A DNA stretch of 30,520 nucleotides from Desulfobulbaceae bacterium UBA2775. GTDB taxonomy: Bacteria > Desulfobacterota > Desulfobulbia > Desulfobulbales > Desulfocapsaceae. Shown here piece after piece: positions 7,214-17,969 of the stretch (within the stretch, counting starts at the first letter, position 1; each line of letters opens with the position of its first letter). The stretch spans positions 26,703 to 57,222 of the forward strand of contig DEIL01000064.1 in the NCBI GenBank assembly GCA_002352445.1, given 5' to 3'. The notes beneath the pieces were generated by a model, which saw only the letters and a program-made list of their open reading frames with translations, did no database searches and was not told the DNA's origin. Both the position numbers and the translations under genes were made by a program.

Positions 7214-8650
7214 ATGATTACATTCAGCAAACAACAGTTAAAAATCCCAAAACTACAAAGACCTGTGTACCTGGTAACTGCAGGACAGTCAAAGTTTGAT
7301 CGGGCTTTTCCCGACAAAAGAACTGAAGAATTATGTATTGATTCTTTCACCATGGCTGCGCAGCTGCTTGAAATATCTCCAGCGGAACTCAAGACTTATA
7401 TCCACAGTTGTTATTACGGTCATTTTGCAGATCATTTTGGAGATCAACTGCTCGGCGAATCGGTAATCCATGATCGACTTGGTCTCGATCCTCTTGGAAA
7501 CATTGGTGTAAAAACTGGTGGTGCAACTGGTGGATCAACCATCTGGGAAGGCATGAAAGCCGTCGCATCAGGCTACTCGGACTGTGTTCTCGTAATGGGA
7601 TGGGAAAGGATGGACGAGGTTCCCACCGACGAAGGGAACTTCCTCATATCCTGTGCAGCTGATAAGGACTGGGAATCGCCCCTCGGCCATATTTATACCG
7701 GCTACTATGCGGTCATGGCCCAGCGGTACTGGCAGATTTTCGGAAAATCCGAAGACTCCTTCAGAAGGACCCTGGCAGAGATCTCCGTTAAGCATCATGG
7801 ATACGCAAGGTTTAACCCTTATGCTCAGGCTCCTATGGATATTACCGTTGATGATGTATTGAATTCACCCGTGGTAGCATATCCACTCAGGGCACTTGAC
7901 TGCTGTCTTATGAGCGTTGGCGCCGCCTGTACAATACTCTGTGATGAGGATACAGCCGTCAAACTGACCAAGAATTCAAAAAACAAGCCTCTGCGATTAT
8001 GGACATCAGCAGGAACTCATACTCTCCGTCCTGCAGACAGAATGGACATGGATATTCCGCTTTTGCCAAATGAGACTGCCGACCAGTATAAAGACCTTGG
8101 TGAACGTTTTCCAGGAGGAGACAGATACCCGGGTTTTACCGGCTTTCTTGCCGCAAGGGTTGCTGCACATTACGCCTACGGAATGGCCGGAATTACTGAT
8201 CCCACTGAAGATCTCGATGTGGTGGAACTCCATGATGCATTCACCATCAGTGACGTCCAGACATATGAAGATATCGGAATACGTCCTTATGGAGAAGGTA
8301 GAACGTATGTTGAATCAGGTGATTGTTATCACACCAATCCGAATACCGGACAACCCGGCAAACTGCCGTCAAACATTTCCGGCGGCCTGATTGGTTGTAT
8401 GCATTCGGTTGGCGCCACAGGGATTATGCAGACTTTTGAAATTGCATCACATATATGGAACAGATGGGAAGAGTTCCATGGTGATGAAAACATCTGGAAT
8501 AAATTTAATCGGCAAAAGCCAAAAGACTGGACCAACCTGCAGGTGGTTGGAGCCAAAAGAGGTATGGCCATCAGTCATGCCGGTGTTGGATCACATGTGA
8601 CATCGACCATCCTTATGGACCCCGATCATTTGATCAATAAAGACGCGTAA
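7214..8650 (+). CDS. thiolase-like protein (SCP2/archaeal type) without the nucleophilic Cys
   Basis: The 478-residue protein has the thiolase fold of the SCP-x/archaeal acetoacetyl-CoA thiolase group. Supporting motifs are GYSDCVLVMGWERM (120-133), PLRALDCCLMSVGAA (224-238), ELHDAF (338-343, His340) and NISGGLIGCMHSVGATG (387-403, His397). The nucleophile segment, normally like N-A-C-A-S-G, reads T-G-G103-A-T-G, so Gly replaces the acylated Cys. The codon is GGT within clean sequence and there is no frameshift. Ordinary ping-pong thiolysis should therefore be impossible. The DUF35 protein downstream and acetoacetyl-CoA synthetase after it suggest a Claisen-, aldol- or decarboxylation-type step on a CoA ester, which is inference. 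A ribosome site AGAGGAAA precedes ATG 7214. Confidence 0.88.
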   Translation: MITFSKQQLKIPKLQRPVYLVTAGQSKFDRAFPDKRTEELCIDSFTMAAQLLEISPAELKTYIHSCYYGHFADHFGDQLLGESVIHDRLGLDPLGNIGVKTGGATGGSTIWEGMKAVASGYSDCVLVMGWERMDEVPTDEGNFLISCAADKDWESPLGHIYTGYYAVMAQRYWQIFGKSEDSFRRTLAEISVKHHGYARFNPYAQAPMDITVDDVLNSPVVAYPLRALDCCLMSVGAACTILCDEDTAVKLTKNSKNKPLRLWTSAGTHTLRPADRMDMDIPLLPNETADQYKDLGERFPGGDRYPGFTGFLAARVAAHYAYGMAGITDPTEDLDVVELHDAFTISDVQTYEDIGIRPYGEGRTYVESGDCYHTNPNTGQPGKLPSNISGGLIGCMHSVGATGIMQTFEIASHIWNRWEEFHGDENIWNKFNRQKPKDWTNLQVVGAKRGMAISHAGVGSHVTSTILMDPDHLINKDA

Positions 8651-8666
8651 ATATAAGGTGGATATG

Positions 8667-8729
8667 CTGAAGGCTGAAGGCCGTTAGGAAAAACGAGAGA
8701 AAAAAGAAATATCCCCTGACAGCCTTCAG
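8667..8729 (+). repeat. 10-bp inverted repeat with long loop between thiolase and DUF35 genes
   Basis: CTGAAGGCTG (8667-8676) and CAGCCTTCAG (8720-8729) are perfect complements separated by 43 purine-rich bases. The left arm sits in a partial tandem (CTGAAGG twice). It lies in the 124-bp gap between two genes likely to be cotranscribed, so it could be a processing or stability element. It lacks a T run. Confidence 0.5.
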
Positions 8730-8774
8730 ACTGAACTGCTAATCAACCAGAATTATTTTATAAGGAGAATTACT

Positions 8775-9365
8775 ATGAGCATGTTTGGCCAAGTATTCGT
8801 AAAAAATAATCAGTATAAACTGAAGGGTGATTTTCATCACATGACACCCAATATGCCTATCCGCAACGCCGATGACGAATGGAAATTGCTGGGTGTAACC
8901 AACCCCAGGGCGATGACTTATATGCATTCATACGGCGGGGAAGCTGTTTTCTTCGAATCCCTCAGCCAGGGGAAATTAATGGCCAGCCGTTGTGATAATA
9001 GTGACTGCAATATAACAGGCACTATTTATATGCCGTTTCGTATCCATTGTCCTGACTGCCTGGCGAAAAACAGTGTCTTCGACCTGACAGATATCGCAAA
9101 AAAGAGTGCCACAATACATACATTCATGGAATGCCAACGCTCCGGAGCGTTTAACCTGCTCGATAAACCAATTAAATTCATCAACATAGAGTTCGACGGT
9201 GTTGCCACCATTTTGATGAGTTATCTTGTCGTCGGCACACCCAAATTCGGCATGAAGGTTGTCCCCATTTTCAAAACAACCGGACCTACATATACAATTC
9301 TCGATCTGGCATGGGTGGAGGAAGGAACCAAAGAAGAACAGTTGCCGGAAGGTTTCAGTTTCTAA
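8775..9365 (+). CDS. DUF35 zinc-ribbon/OB-fold partner of the thiolase
   Basis: The 196-residue protein has the DUF35 layout: a rubredoxin-like zinc ribbon with Cys73, Cys78, Cys92 and Cys95 (CDNSDC and CPDC), followed by an OB-fold (about 105-180). In archaea, DUF35 proteins bridge acetoacetyl-CoA thiolase and HMG-CoA synthase, and BbsA plays a similar part with the thiolase BbsB in anaerobic toluene degradation. There they bind the CoA moiety and channel intermediates. An N-terminal extension of about 50 residues is longer than in the smallest members. AAGGAG lies upstream of ATG 8775. Adjacency to the thiolase-like gene implies a complex, which is inferred from family precedent. Confidence 0.9.
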   Translation: MSMFGQVFVKNNQYKLKGDFHHMTPNMPIRNADDEWKLLGVTNPRAMTYMHSYGGEAVFFESLSQGKLMASRCDNSDCNITGTIYMPFRIHCPDCLAKNSVFDLTDIAKKSATIHTFMECQRSGAFNLLDKPIKFINIEFDGVATILMSYLVVGTPKFGMKVVPIFKTTGPTYTILDLAWVEEGTKEEQLPEGFSF

Positions 9366-9424
9366 TGACAGAATATTGTTGGTAGGGAGGTTTTTGCGAA
9401 CAGGAGTCAACTGAGAGGAAGGTA

Positions 9425-11377
<1,953 letters not shown>

Positions 11378-11421
11378 AAACCTATTCTACAGGATGGAGA
11401 CTCTTTGAAATTGTACTCTCT

Positions 11422-11450
11422 TTGACATTTTAATCTTGGAGAAACAGAAT
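11422..11450 (+). promoter_or_regulatory. sigma-70-like promoter for the liv operon
   Basis: A perfect -35, TTGACA (11422-11427), is followed after 17 bases by CAGAAT (11445-11450), four of six matches to the -10 consensus. It lies in the 255-bp gap between the acetoacetyl-CoA synthetase gene and livG and would give a long leader of about 175 bases. The rest of the gap is AT-rich with no recognised element. Confidence 0.45.
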
Positions 11451-11632
11451 AGTCCCTGCTACCAATAGAGTTAGGAATATGTTACTATGACCATTGTGCC
11501 ACACAGTAGGATATTACAGAAAGTTTTTACTTGCGTATTTCTTTTACATGTTGCAAATATTGCTATTTCAAAATTACATTAAATTGTTTAGCTACAAACC
11601 ATCCCTCCTTTAACATTGAGACTTTTGTTTAT

Positions 11633-12394
11633 ATGGCATATCTAAATGTTTCAGACGTAACCCTCTCTTTTGGTGGACTTAAGGCCCTCTCCCATGTAGA
11701 CATGAAGATTGAGCCGGGATTAATCACCTCTATTATTGGTCCCAACGGTGCCGGTAAAACCAGCATGCTTAACTGCATATCAGGTTTTTATCATCCAACC
11801 CAGGGCGATATTCATTACAAGGAAAAAAAGCTGACCCACGCCTCCCCCCACCAGGTATCAAGCATGGGGATCGCAAGAGCATTTCAAAACCTCGAGCTTT
11901 TTTCCGGTCTTTCGGTTTTGGACAACCTGCTTTTAGCCCGCCACCAGAATTTAAAATACAGCTTTCTGCACGCCGTCTTCTTTTTTGGCAAAGCATCCAG
12001 GGTTGAAGCTGAGAACAGGGGTTATGTAGAAAGTGTCATTGACTTTATGGAACTGGAGCCCTACCGCAAAAGCCTTGTTGGCAATTTAAGCTACGGTGTC
12101 CAGAAGAAAGTTGAAGTGGCCCGTGCGTTGACTCTTGCACCCGACATCCTGCTTTTAGATGAACCCATGGCAGGAATGAATCAGGAAGAAAAAGAAGATA
12201 TTGTCCGGTTTGTCATGGATATTCAGAAAGAGCGAAACATTACAGTGGTGCTCGTGGAGCATGATCTCGGTGTTGTCATGGATATTTCCGATCAAATCTA
12301 TGTTCTTGATTTTGGAGAAGTCATCGGATCCGGTACACCGGAAGAAATTGCCAGCAATCCTAAAGTAATTGAAGCCTATATTGGAGAGGATTAA
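11633..12394 (+). CDS. livG: liv-type ABC transporter ATPase LivG
   Basis: This is a cytoplasmic ABC ATPase of the branched-chain amino acid (HAAT) family, 253 residues from the chosen start. Walker A is GPNGAGKTS (36-44). The signature is the variant LSYGVQKKVEVARAL, and Walker B is ILLLDEPMAG, followed by the family's GMNQEE and a VEHD switch histidine. The upstream open frame begins with TTG 11531, but its 34 extra residues resemble no LivG, so ATG 11633 is preferred although its ribosome site is weak. It is the first gene of livG-ligase-livH-livM-livK-livF. The insertion of a CoA ligase next suggests the cargo may be a carboxylic acid rather than an amino acid. Confidence 0.92.
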   Translation: MAYLNVSDVTLSFGGLKALSHVDMKIEPGLITSIIGPNGAGKTSMLNCISGFYHPTQGDIHYKEKKLTHASPHQVSSMGIARAFQNLELFSGLSVLDNLLLARHQNLKYSFLHAVFFFGKASRVEAENRGYVESVIDFMELEPYRKSLVGNLSYGVQKKVEVARALTLAPDILLLDEPMAGMNQEEKEDIVRFVMDIQKERNITVVLVEHDLGVVMDISDQIYVLDFGEVIGSGTPEEIASNPKVIEAYIGED

Positions 12395-12399
12395 CAGAA

Positions 12400-14325
12400 A
12401 TGAGCACAAATGACCACCTGCTTGAATACTCTATCCCTCAATTGCTTCGCTGGCGTGTGAACAGCACCCCTAAACGACCCGCCTTAAGAGAAAAAGATTT
12501 TGGAATATGGAACACCTATACATGGGAAGATTATTATGACTATGTCAGGAAAACTGCCCTTGGTCTTAGGGCAATAGGTCTTGGCAAGGACGACACGATT
12601 GCCATTATCAGTGATAATATTCCCGAACTGTTGTTCGTAGCCATAGGCGGACACTGCCTTGGTGCCATTTCTGCCGGCATATATCAAACCAGCATGCCGG
12701 ATGAAATTGCCCAGATCATTCAATACCTTAAGGTCAGTGCAGTATTTTGTGACAACCAGGAGCAGGTGGATAAAGTTCTTGAAGTGCGGGATCAGATTCC
12801 AAACGTTAAAAAAGTCATTTTTGAGGATCCCAGGGGCATGAGAGAGTATATGTCAGATGACTGGTTCATCGATATTAAGGATCTTTATGAACTTGGCGAG
12901 AAAAAACATGAAGGCAGCCCTGACCTTTTTGAAACCCTTGTGGATCTTGGAAAGCCTGATGATGTCTGTCACCTTTGTCTCACATCAGGTACAACAGGAC
13001 TTCCCAAAGGAACCATGATGACCCATAGGAATTATATCAACATGGGGGTGAGGATCACCGAAGTAGACCCTCTGGAACCGACAGATGAATATGTCTCCTT
13101 TCTGCCGTTTGCCTGGATCGGAGAGCAGATGAACTCATTCGGTGTTGCCATGGCGACCGGGATCACCATCAACTTCCCTGAATCTGTTGAAACGGCAATG
13201 TCTGATTTGAAAGAGATTGGCCCCCATTTCATGTTCGGTGCCCCCAGAATCTATGAAACCATCCGCTCTGAAATCTGGTTAAAAATAGACCAGTCCTACT
13301 GGCTGAATAAACTTTTTTATAATTATTTTATAAAAGTAGGTCTGGAAGCAGCGGAATACAAGATGACCGGAAAGCCTATGCCGTCAGGATTAAAATTCAA
13401 ATCATGGCTGGGTACCCAATTGATCATCCGCCCCCTTATCAACCAGATAGGTCTTATGAGGTTGAGGCGTGCCTATACCGGTGGTGCTGCTCTTGGACCG
13501 GAACTTTTTACCTTTTATCAGGCAATCGGAGTGAACTTAAAACAGATTTACGGACAAACCGAAATCACCGGTATTGCCTATATGCATCGAGATGGCGACG
13601 TCAGACCGGAGACAGTTGGCAAACCATTGCCGGGAACCGAGTGTAAAATCGCTGAAGACGGAGAAATATTGTCAAAATCGGCCTCCGTATCTCCTGGCTA
13701 TTATGATCTGCCTGAAAAAACTGCAGAAGCACTCGAGGGTGGATGGCTCCATTCCGGAGACGCCGGATTTATCGATGAACATGGCCATCTGGTAGTTATC
13801 GACCGTCTTTCCGACGTCATGCATAGCAAAAAAGGAGAAATGTTTTCACCTCAGTTCCTGGAAAATTCTCTTAAATTCAGCCCATATATTAAAGAGGCGA
13901 TTATTTTTGGCAACGAAGAAGATTTTGTGGCCTGCCTGATCAATATTGACCCCATTGTCGTTGGTAAATGGGCTGAGGACAGAGGTATCTCATATACCAC
14001 ATATATGGATCTTTCAGGTAAACCGGAAGTAGCCGATCTCATGATGAAACAGGTCCTGGACGTTAATTCACGGGCCGAGAAAGAACATTTTAAAATTAAA
14101 CGCTTTGCACTGCTTTATAAACTACTTGATGTGGATGATGGAGAGTTGACAAAAACCGGGAAAATTCGTCGTAAATTTGTACAGGAAAGATACCAGAATC
14201 TGTACGAGGCACTCTATGACGAATCAGTTGACAAAAAAGATATTGAGGCCTCCTTTCAGTACCAGGATGGCCAGTCAACAACGGTAGAGGCAAGTATTAA
14301 CTTTTACACAGTGATGGATTCGTAA
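12400..14325 (+). CDS. long-chain-type acyl-CoA ligase (AMP-forming) within the liv operon
   Basis: The 641-residue protein belongs to the FadD15/long-chain acyl-CoA synthetase subgroup. The ATP loop is TSGTTGLPKG (195-204), the adenine motif is YGQTE, and the A8-type region is GWLHSGDAGFIDEHGHLVVIDR. The C-terminal LTKTGKIRRK supplies the catalytic lysine region. It converts a carboxylic acid, ATP and CoA to acyl-CoA. It starts 5 bases after livG with GGAGAGG as ribosome site, so translation is likely coupled. Family members in liv-type operons are thought to trap the imported acid as its CoA ester. The last codons (ending VMDS) and the stop fall inside a 127-bp palindromic repeat, so the C-terminus may have been altered by its insertion. 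Confidence 0.92.
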   Translation: MSTNDHLLEYSIPQLLRWRVNSTPKRPALREKDFGIWNTYTWEDYYDYVRKTALGLRAIGLGKDDTIAIISDNIPELLFVAIGGHCLGAISAGIYQTSMPDEIAQIIQYLKVSAVFCDNQEQVDKVLEVRDQIPNVKKVIFEDPRGMREYMSDDWFIDIKDLYELGEKKHEGSPDLFETLVDLGKPDDVCHLCLTSGTTGLPKGTMMTHRNYINMGVRITEVDPLEPTDEYVSFLPFAWIGEQMNSFGVAMATGITINFPESVETAMSDLKEIGPHFMFGAPRIYETIRSEIWLKIDQSYWLNKLFYNYFIKVGLEAAEYKMTGKPMPSGLKFKSWLGTQLIIRPLINQIGLMRLRRAYTGGAALGPELFTFYQAIGVNLKQIYGQTEITGIAYMHRDGDVRPETVGKPLPGTECKIAEDGEILSKSASVSPGYYDLPEKTAEALEGGWLHSGDAGFIDEHGHLVVIDRLSDVMHSKKGEMFSPQFLENSLKFSPYIKEAIIFGNEEDFVACLINIDPIVVGKWAEDRGISYTTYMDLSGKPEVADLMMKQVLDVNSRAEKEHFKIKRFALLYKLLDVDDGELTKTGKIRRKFVQERYQNLYEALYDESVDKKDIEASFQYQDGQSTTVEASINFYTVMDS

Positions 14326-14439
14326 AATTCCTCCATCTACTTCGTTGCTATAATTTTTCTACTATTACGACGTACCTCAGTACGCCGAAATAGTAGAAAA
14401 ATTATGCGCCTCGGATATGGAGTTTTTTACGAACCCATC
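14313..14439. repeat. 127-bp palindromic repeat overlapping the ligase stop codon
   Basis: The ends GATGGATTCGTAAAA and TTTTTTACGAACCCATC are inverted copies. Inside, ATAATTTTTCTACTATT (14350-14366) pairs with AATAGTAGAAAAATTAT (14388-14404), and the tip is CGTACCTCAGTACG. The whole segment can fold into one long hairpin followed by TTTTTT, so it may also terminate or attenuate transcription before livH. The left end resembles the sequence after uspA (19191) and, inverted, the sequence before mdh (1720). It is a dispersed palindromic repeat family with no coding capacity. Confidence 0.8.
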
Positions 14440-14487
14440 TAGCAAATCAGGTTTTAAGAAAAACCATTCTACAGTGGAAGGAGTCTG

Positions 14488-15381
14488 ATGAGTTATTTTT
14501 TTCAAATTGTGGTGAGCGGTGTGGTGGTTGGGTCAATCTATGCATTGGCAGCTCTGGGCCTTGTGCTGGTCTATAAATCAAGCCGAGTGGCTAACTTTGC
14601 CCATGGACAGATTATTGCGGCCGGTGCTTTTATCACATATTTTTTAACTGTAACGGTAGGGATACCAATTTTCTTCTCTTTTCTGGCAAGCATGATCATT
14701 ACTTTTTTTCTTGCCATGAGTGTTGAAAGGATTTTCCTGCGGCGTCTTATTGGTGAACCCATAATATCAGTCATTATGGTCACAATCGGACTAGGGTCAA
14801 TTATTGATGGATTGATTTACCTGACCCCCTTTGGAAGTGAGAATTTCTCTTTTCCAGAGTTTCTTCCTCAAAACTCACTCTCTCTTGGCGGTGTGTCCAT
14901 ATCCTGGACCCAGCTTTTGGGGGTTATAATAACCTTTCTCCTCATTGGCGGATTTTCATGGTTTTTTAAAAAATCCACCGTTGGAATTTCCATGAGGGCC
15001 GTGTCTGATGACCAGTTTGGCGCCATGTCTGTCGGCATCTCGGTACCAAGGGTATTTGGGCTCGCCTGGGCAGCTGCAGGATTGTCTGCAGCAGCAGCAG
15101 GCTGTATCATCGGCAACATAACCGGATTGAACTTCGAAACACTTCATGCGTTTGGAATTATCGTCTTTCCCGTTGTTATTCTTGGTGGTCTTGATTCAAT
15201 CCTCGGTGCAGTTGTTGCCGGAATCATCATGGGGCTGATCCAGCAGTTTGCCGGCGGCTACCTGGATGGCAATTTTGGATTGAGCGGTACGGGTAATGTC
15301 TTGCCATATATCATTTTATTAATAATTCTTCTATTTAAACCCCATGGTTTATTTGGAATCCACGAAATTGAACGGGTGTAA
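14488..15381 (+). CDS. livH: liv-type ABC permease LivH
   Basis: This 297-residue inner-membrane permease has about eight hydrophobic segments. It opens with the family pattern (GVVVGSIYALAALGLVLVYK, NFAHGQI) and has the cytoplasmic loop KKSTVGISMRAVSDDQFGAMSVGI that contacts the ATPase. It forms the translocation pore with LivM. A ribosome site GGAAGGAG lies just before ATG 14488. It is separated from the acyl-CoA ligase by a 127-bp hairpin-forming repeat, so expression of livHMKF may differ from that of livG-ligase. Confidence 0.95.
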   Translation: MSYFFQIVVSGVVVGSIYALAALGLVLVYKSSRVANFAHGQIIAAGAFITYFLTVTVGIPIFFSFLASMIITFFLAMSVERIFLRRLIGEPIISVIMVTIGLGSIIDGLIYLTPFGSENFSFPEFLPQNSLSLGGVSISWTQLLGVIITFLLIGGFSWFFKKSTVGISMRAVSDDQFGAMSVGISVPRVFGLAWAAAGLSAAAAGCIIGNITGLNFETLHAFGIIVFPVVILGGLDSILGAVVAGIIMGLIQQFAGGYLDGNFGLSGTGNVLPYIILLIILLFKPHGLFGIHEIERV

Positions 15382-15384
15382 TCT

Positions 15385-16479
15385 ATGTCAGCAAATCCAT
15401 GGTTAGCTACTGGTAACTTTTACACAACCTATAAACAGGAACAAAAGACATTTTTTACAAATCTTGACCGTTCTGTTTTTACCTTTTTCCTTGTGATTCT
15501 TTATGCCTGGCCCTTGTTATTCCCTTTAGGCAACAAATATATGCTCATAGTGGACAATATTCTCATTGCCATTGTGGCCGTCATGGGATTGAACCTTGTC
15601 ACCGGTTTTGCAGGCCTTATCTCCATAGGTCATGCCGCATTTGTCGGGATCGGTGCTTATACAATTGCATCTTTTTGCAGAACGATTGGTGATTCCCACA
15701 TCCTCATCACACATTTATGGCCATTATTGATCATTTTCAGTGGCTTGGTGGGTGCTGTTTTTGGCGCGATTGTCGGCCTGCCTGCTTTGCGCTTGAAACA
15801 TTTGTATCTGGCTATTGCCACACTTTCCTTCCAGATGATTTTTGAATGGACAATTCAATTCATGAGCTTTTTCAACCAGGGGCAGACTATTTTTGTCGGT
15901 CGGGTCTTCTGGTTTACAGGTAAGGTTGGACGAAAGGATCATTATGTGTTCTGGTACTTTGTAATTCTAACTTTTGTTGTTCTCCTGGGATTTGGCATCA
16001 GAAACCTGCTGAAGACCAGGTACGGCAGATCCCTTATTGCTGTCCGGGATAATGACCGGGCTGCAGATGCCATGGGAATGAACCCCGGACTTACAAAGGT
16101 ATATGCCTTTGCTTTATCAGGTTTTTTTGCAGGGGTAGCCGGTGCCTTGCATGCCTATGTCTACAGGGGAGTCGGGTTTGAATCTTTTACCCTTCATGAA
16201 TCAATTGGTTACCTTGCCATGGCCATTGTCGGAGGACTGGGAACCTTAAACGGATCCTTCTGGGGTCCGGTTGCCATTAAATTTCTCGATCTTCAGGTCG
16301 AGCGTCTTGCTGAAACGGCCGGACAATATCTACCCGCAGGAATGAACCTGGCAACAGCACTGAAACCACTCACCTTTGGCCTGGTTATTGTACTCTTTTT
16401 AATGTTTGAACCTAGAGGTATCGCAAACTGGTGGAGAATCGTTAAATCGTATATGAAGATGTGGCCATTCCGATATTAA
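15385..16479 (+). CDS. livM: liv-type ABC permease LivM
   Basis: This 364-residue integral membrane protein has the LivM signature GLNLVTGFAGLISIGHAAFVGIG at about residues 68-90 (given in part: NLVTGFAGLISIGHAAF). The loop that contacts the ATPase is YGRSLIAVRDNDRAADAMGM. The N-terminal 30 residues are hydrophilic and rich in Thr and Lys, an extension seen in some relatives. It starts 3 bases after livH, implying coupled translation without a clear ribosome site. It pairs with LivH as the heterodimeric channel. Confidence 0.95.
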   Translation: MSANPWLATGNFYTTYKQEQKTFFTNLDRSVFTFFLVILYAWPLLFPLGNKYMLIVDNILIAIVAVMGLNLVTGFAGLISIGHAAFVGIGAYTIASFCRTIGDSHILITHLWPLLIIFSGLVGAVFGAIVGLPALRLKHLYLAIATLSFQMIFEWTIQFMSFFNQGQTIFVGRVFWFTGKVGRKDHYVFWYFVILTFVVLLGFGIRNLLKTRYGRSLIAVRDNDRAADAMGMNPGLTKVYAFALSGFFAGVAGALHAYVYRGVGFESFTLHESIGYLAMAIVGGLGTLNGSFWGPVAIKFLDLQVERLAETAGQYLPAGMNLATALKPLTFGLVIVLFLMFEPRGIANWWRIVKSYMKMWPFRY

Positions 16480-16590
16480 ACGGTATCGCAGATATACGTA
16501 GATTTTGAAAAAAAGTTTCGTTTAGTTGTCATGTTTTTTTGATCTTTGCTGTTATCCATTAGCTATTATGCTAAAAGCTAACGGCTATAT

Positions 16591-16605
16591 ATGCCCGCAG
16601 GGCAT
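16591..16605 (+). promoter_or_regulatory. small hairpin in the livK leader
   Basis: ATGCCC and GGGCAT flank a 3-base loop 40 bases before the livK start. Just upstream, TTAGCT and AGCTAA form another short stem. The 165-bp gap before livK may carry its own leader or processing site. Confidence 0.35.
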
Positions 16606-16644
16606 TATGTTCCAACAAACCCAAAACTCTGGAGGAAAAGAAGC

Positions 16645-17865
16645 ATGAAAAACAAAACCGTCTTGTTCTTAAACGCACTATTGGTTCTAGCCGTTATGTT
16701 AGCCTTTACAACCACTGCAAATGCAGGGGGCAAGGTTTACAAAATCGGCATGTCGCTGGCGATCACTGGTCCAACATCTGATGCGGGAAACCCTTATGCA
16801 AAAGGGACAGAAGATTATTTTAAATTTGTAAATGATACAAAAATGCTGGGTGATGACACAATTGACTGCACAATCAGGGATGATCAGTACAAGACTGAAG
16901 TCACTAAAAGAAATTTTGAGGACTACCTGGACCAGGGCATTGTCATGTATCTCAACTATTCAACTGGCAGCACCTTAGGATTGAAAAGGGATTTTGAAGA
17001 AGAACAGATTGCTGTCCTTCCTGCATCCTATCACTCCGGCAATCTTATAGATTCAAATTATATTTTTCTTCCCATTGTATCCTACGGAGAACAGCTTGTA
17101 ATACTGGGTGAATATGTTGCGAAACATCATAAAGGTGGAAAAGCAAAAGTTGCTCTTTTTGTCCATCCGTCCGCATTTGGCCGGGGACCTGTGGCTGATG
17201 TAAAAAAAGCAATTGAGGCAGGACTTAACCTTGAGCTTGTTGAAGTTGTAGAGCATGGCAAGGATCTTGATAATACTGCTATGTTAAAGCGTCTGATGAG
17301 CAAAAACATTCAGTATGTTATCAGCCAGACAGTTCAATCTCCTGTGGCAACCATGCTTAAGGATTCGTCCCGTCTTGGACTTTCTGCGTCTTCTTTTGGT
17401 GAAGCAGGCAAGTTGACATTCTTGGGCGCTCACTATACCGGCGGTAATGATCTTATTGCTCTTGCAGGAAATGCAGCTGAAAATTTTTTCTGGACTACTT
17501 CCTTCAATATCACGTCAGTTCCCGGAGAAGGCACAGAAAAACAATTGGCTTTGGCAAAAAAATATGGCCGGGATCAAAAAGCGGCTGAATCCCATAACTA
17601 CGCCGCTGGCATCTATGTTGCCCAGGTCGTAACGGAAACCATCAAACGTGCAAAAGAAGCGGGTCTTGAAATCAACAAAAAGAATCTTTACGAGACACTT
17701 AACAAAATGAATGGCACCAATGCATACCAGGCCTATTCGGCTGTTGGTCCAGTCACGTATTCTAAAACAGATCGTACCGGCGTTGATATGGCCCAGATTT
17801 ATAGTGTACAGACTGGTGTATTCAAGAAAGTCGGTGAGCCGATCCAGTCTGAATACATGAAATAA
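16645..17865 (+). CDS. livK: liv-type periplasmic substrate-binding protein LivK
   Basis: This is a 406-residue secreted binding protein of the Peripla_BP_6 family. The signal peptide is MKNKTVLFLNALLVLAVMLA followed by a TTTANA cleavage region. The mature part begins GGKVYKIGMSLAITGPTSDAG, typical of this family. The open frame extends back to 16591, but ATG 16645 has the GGAGG site and the signal peptide, so it is preferred. Sequences near the N-terminus (NPYAKGTEDYFKFVND) are like those of binding proteins from aromatic- or fatty-acid-linked liv operons rather than leucine binders, which is a soft inference. A strong hairpin follows before livF. Confidence 0.92.
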   Translation: MKNKTVLFLNALLVLAVMLAFTTTANAGGKVYKIGMSLAITGPTSDAGNPYAKGTEDYFKFVNDTKMLGDDTIDCTIRDDQYKTEVTKRNFEDYLDQGIVMYLNYSTGSTLGLKRDFEEEQIAVLPASYHSGNLIDSNYIFLPIVSYGEQLVILGEYVAKHHKGGKAKVALFVHPSAFGRGPVADVKKAIEAGLNLELVEVVEHGKDLDNTAMLKRLMSKNIQYVISQTVQSPVATMLKDSSRLGLSASSFGEAGKLTFLGAHYTGGNDLIALAGNAAENFFWTTSFNITSVPGEGTEKQLALAKKYGRDQKAAESHNYAAGIYVAQVVTETIKRAKEAGLEINKKNLYETLNKMNGTNAYQAYSAVGPVTYSKTDRTGVDMAQIYSVQTGVFKKVGEPIQSEYMK

Positions 17866-17898
17866 ATCACGTAAATTATTGTTATTACTACGATGAAC

Positions 17899-17949
17899 CT
17901 TAACTTACCGGAAGCTGAGCCATATAGGACCAACTTCCGGCAGGTTAAG
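17899..17949 (+). promoter_or_regulatory. 16-bp stem-loop between livK and livF
   Basis: CTTAACTTACCGGAAG (17899-17914) pairs with CTTCCGGCAGGTTAAG (17934-17949) at 14 of 16 positions around a 19-base loop. It begins 33 bases after the livK stop and ends 20 bases before the livF start. There is no T run, so partial attenuation or protection of the livK message from 3' decay is more likely than full termination. Confidence 0.6.
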
Positions 17950-17969
17950 ACGAAAATAAAGAAAGCCAT

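Noticed and set aside
11531..11632. Upstream extension of LivG starting at TTG 11531
   Set aside because: The 34 extra residues are Cys-rich and unlike any LivG N-terminus, while the normal family start (MAYLNVSDVTLSF) begins at ATG 11633.
16591..16644. Earlier start for LivK
   Set aside because: ATG 16645 has a GGAGG site and begins a clear signal peptide; the earlier ATG falls within a leader hairpin.
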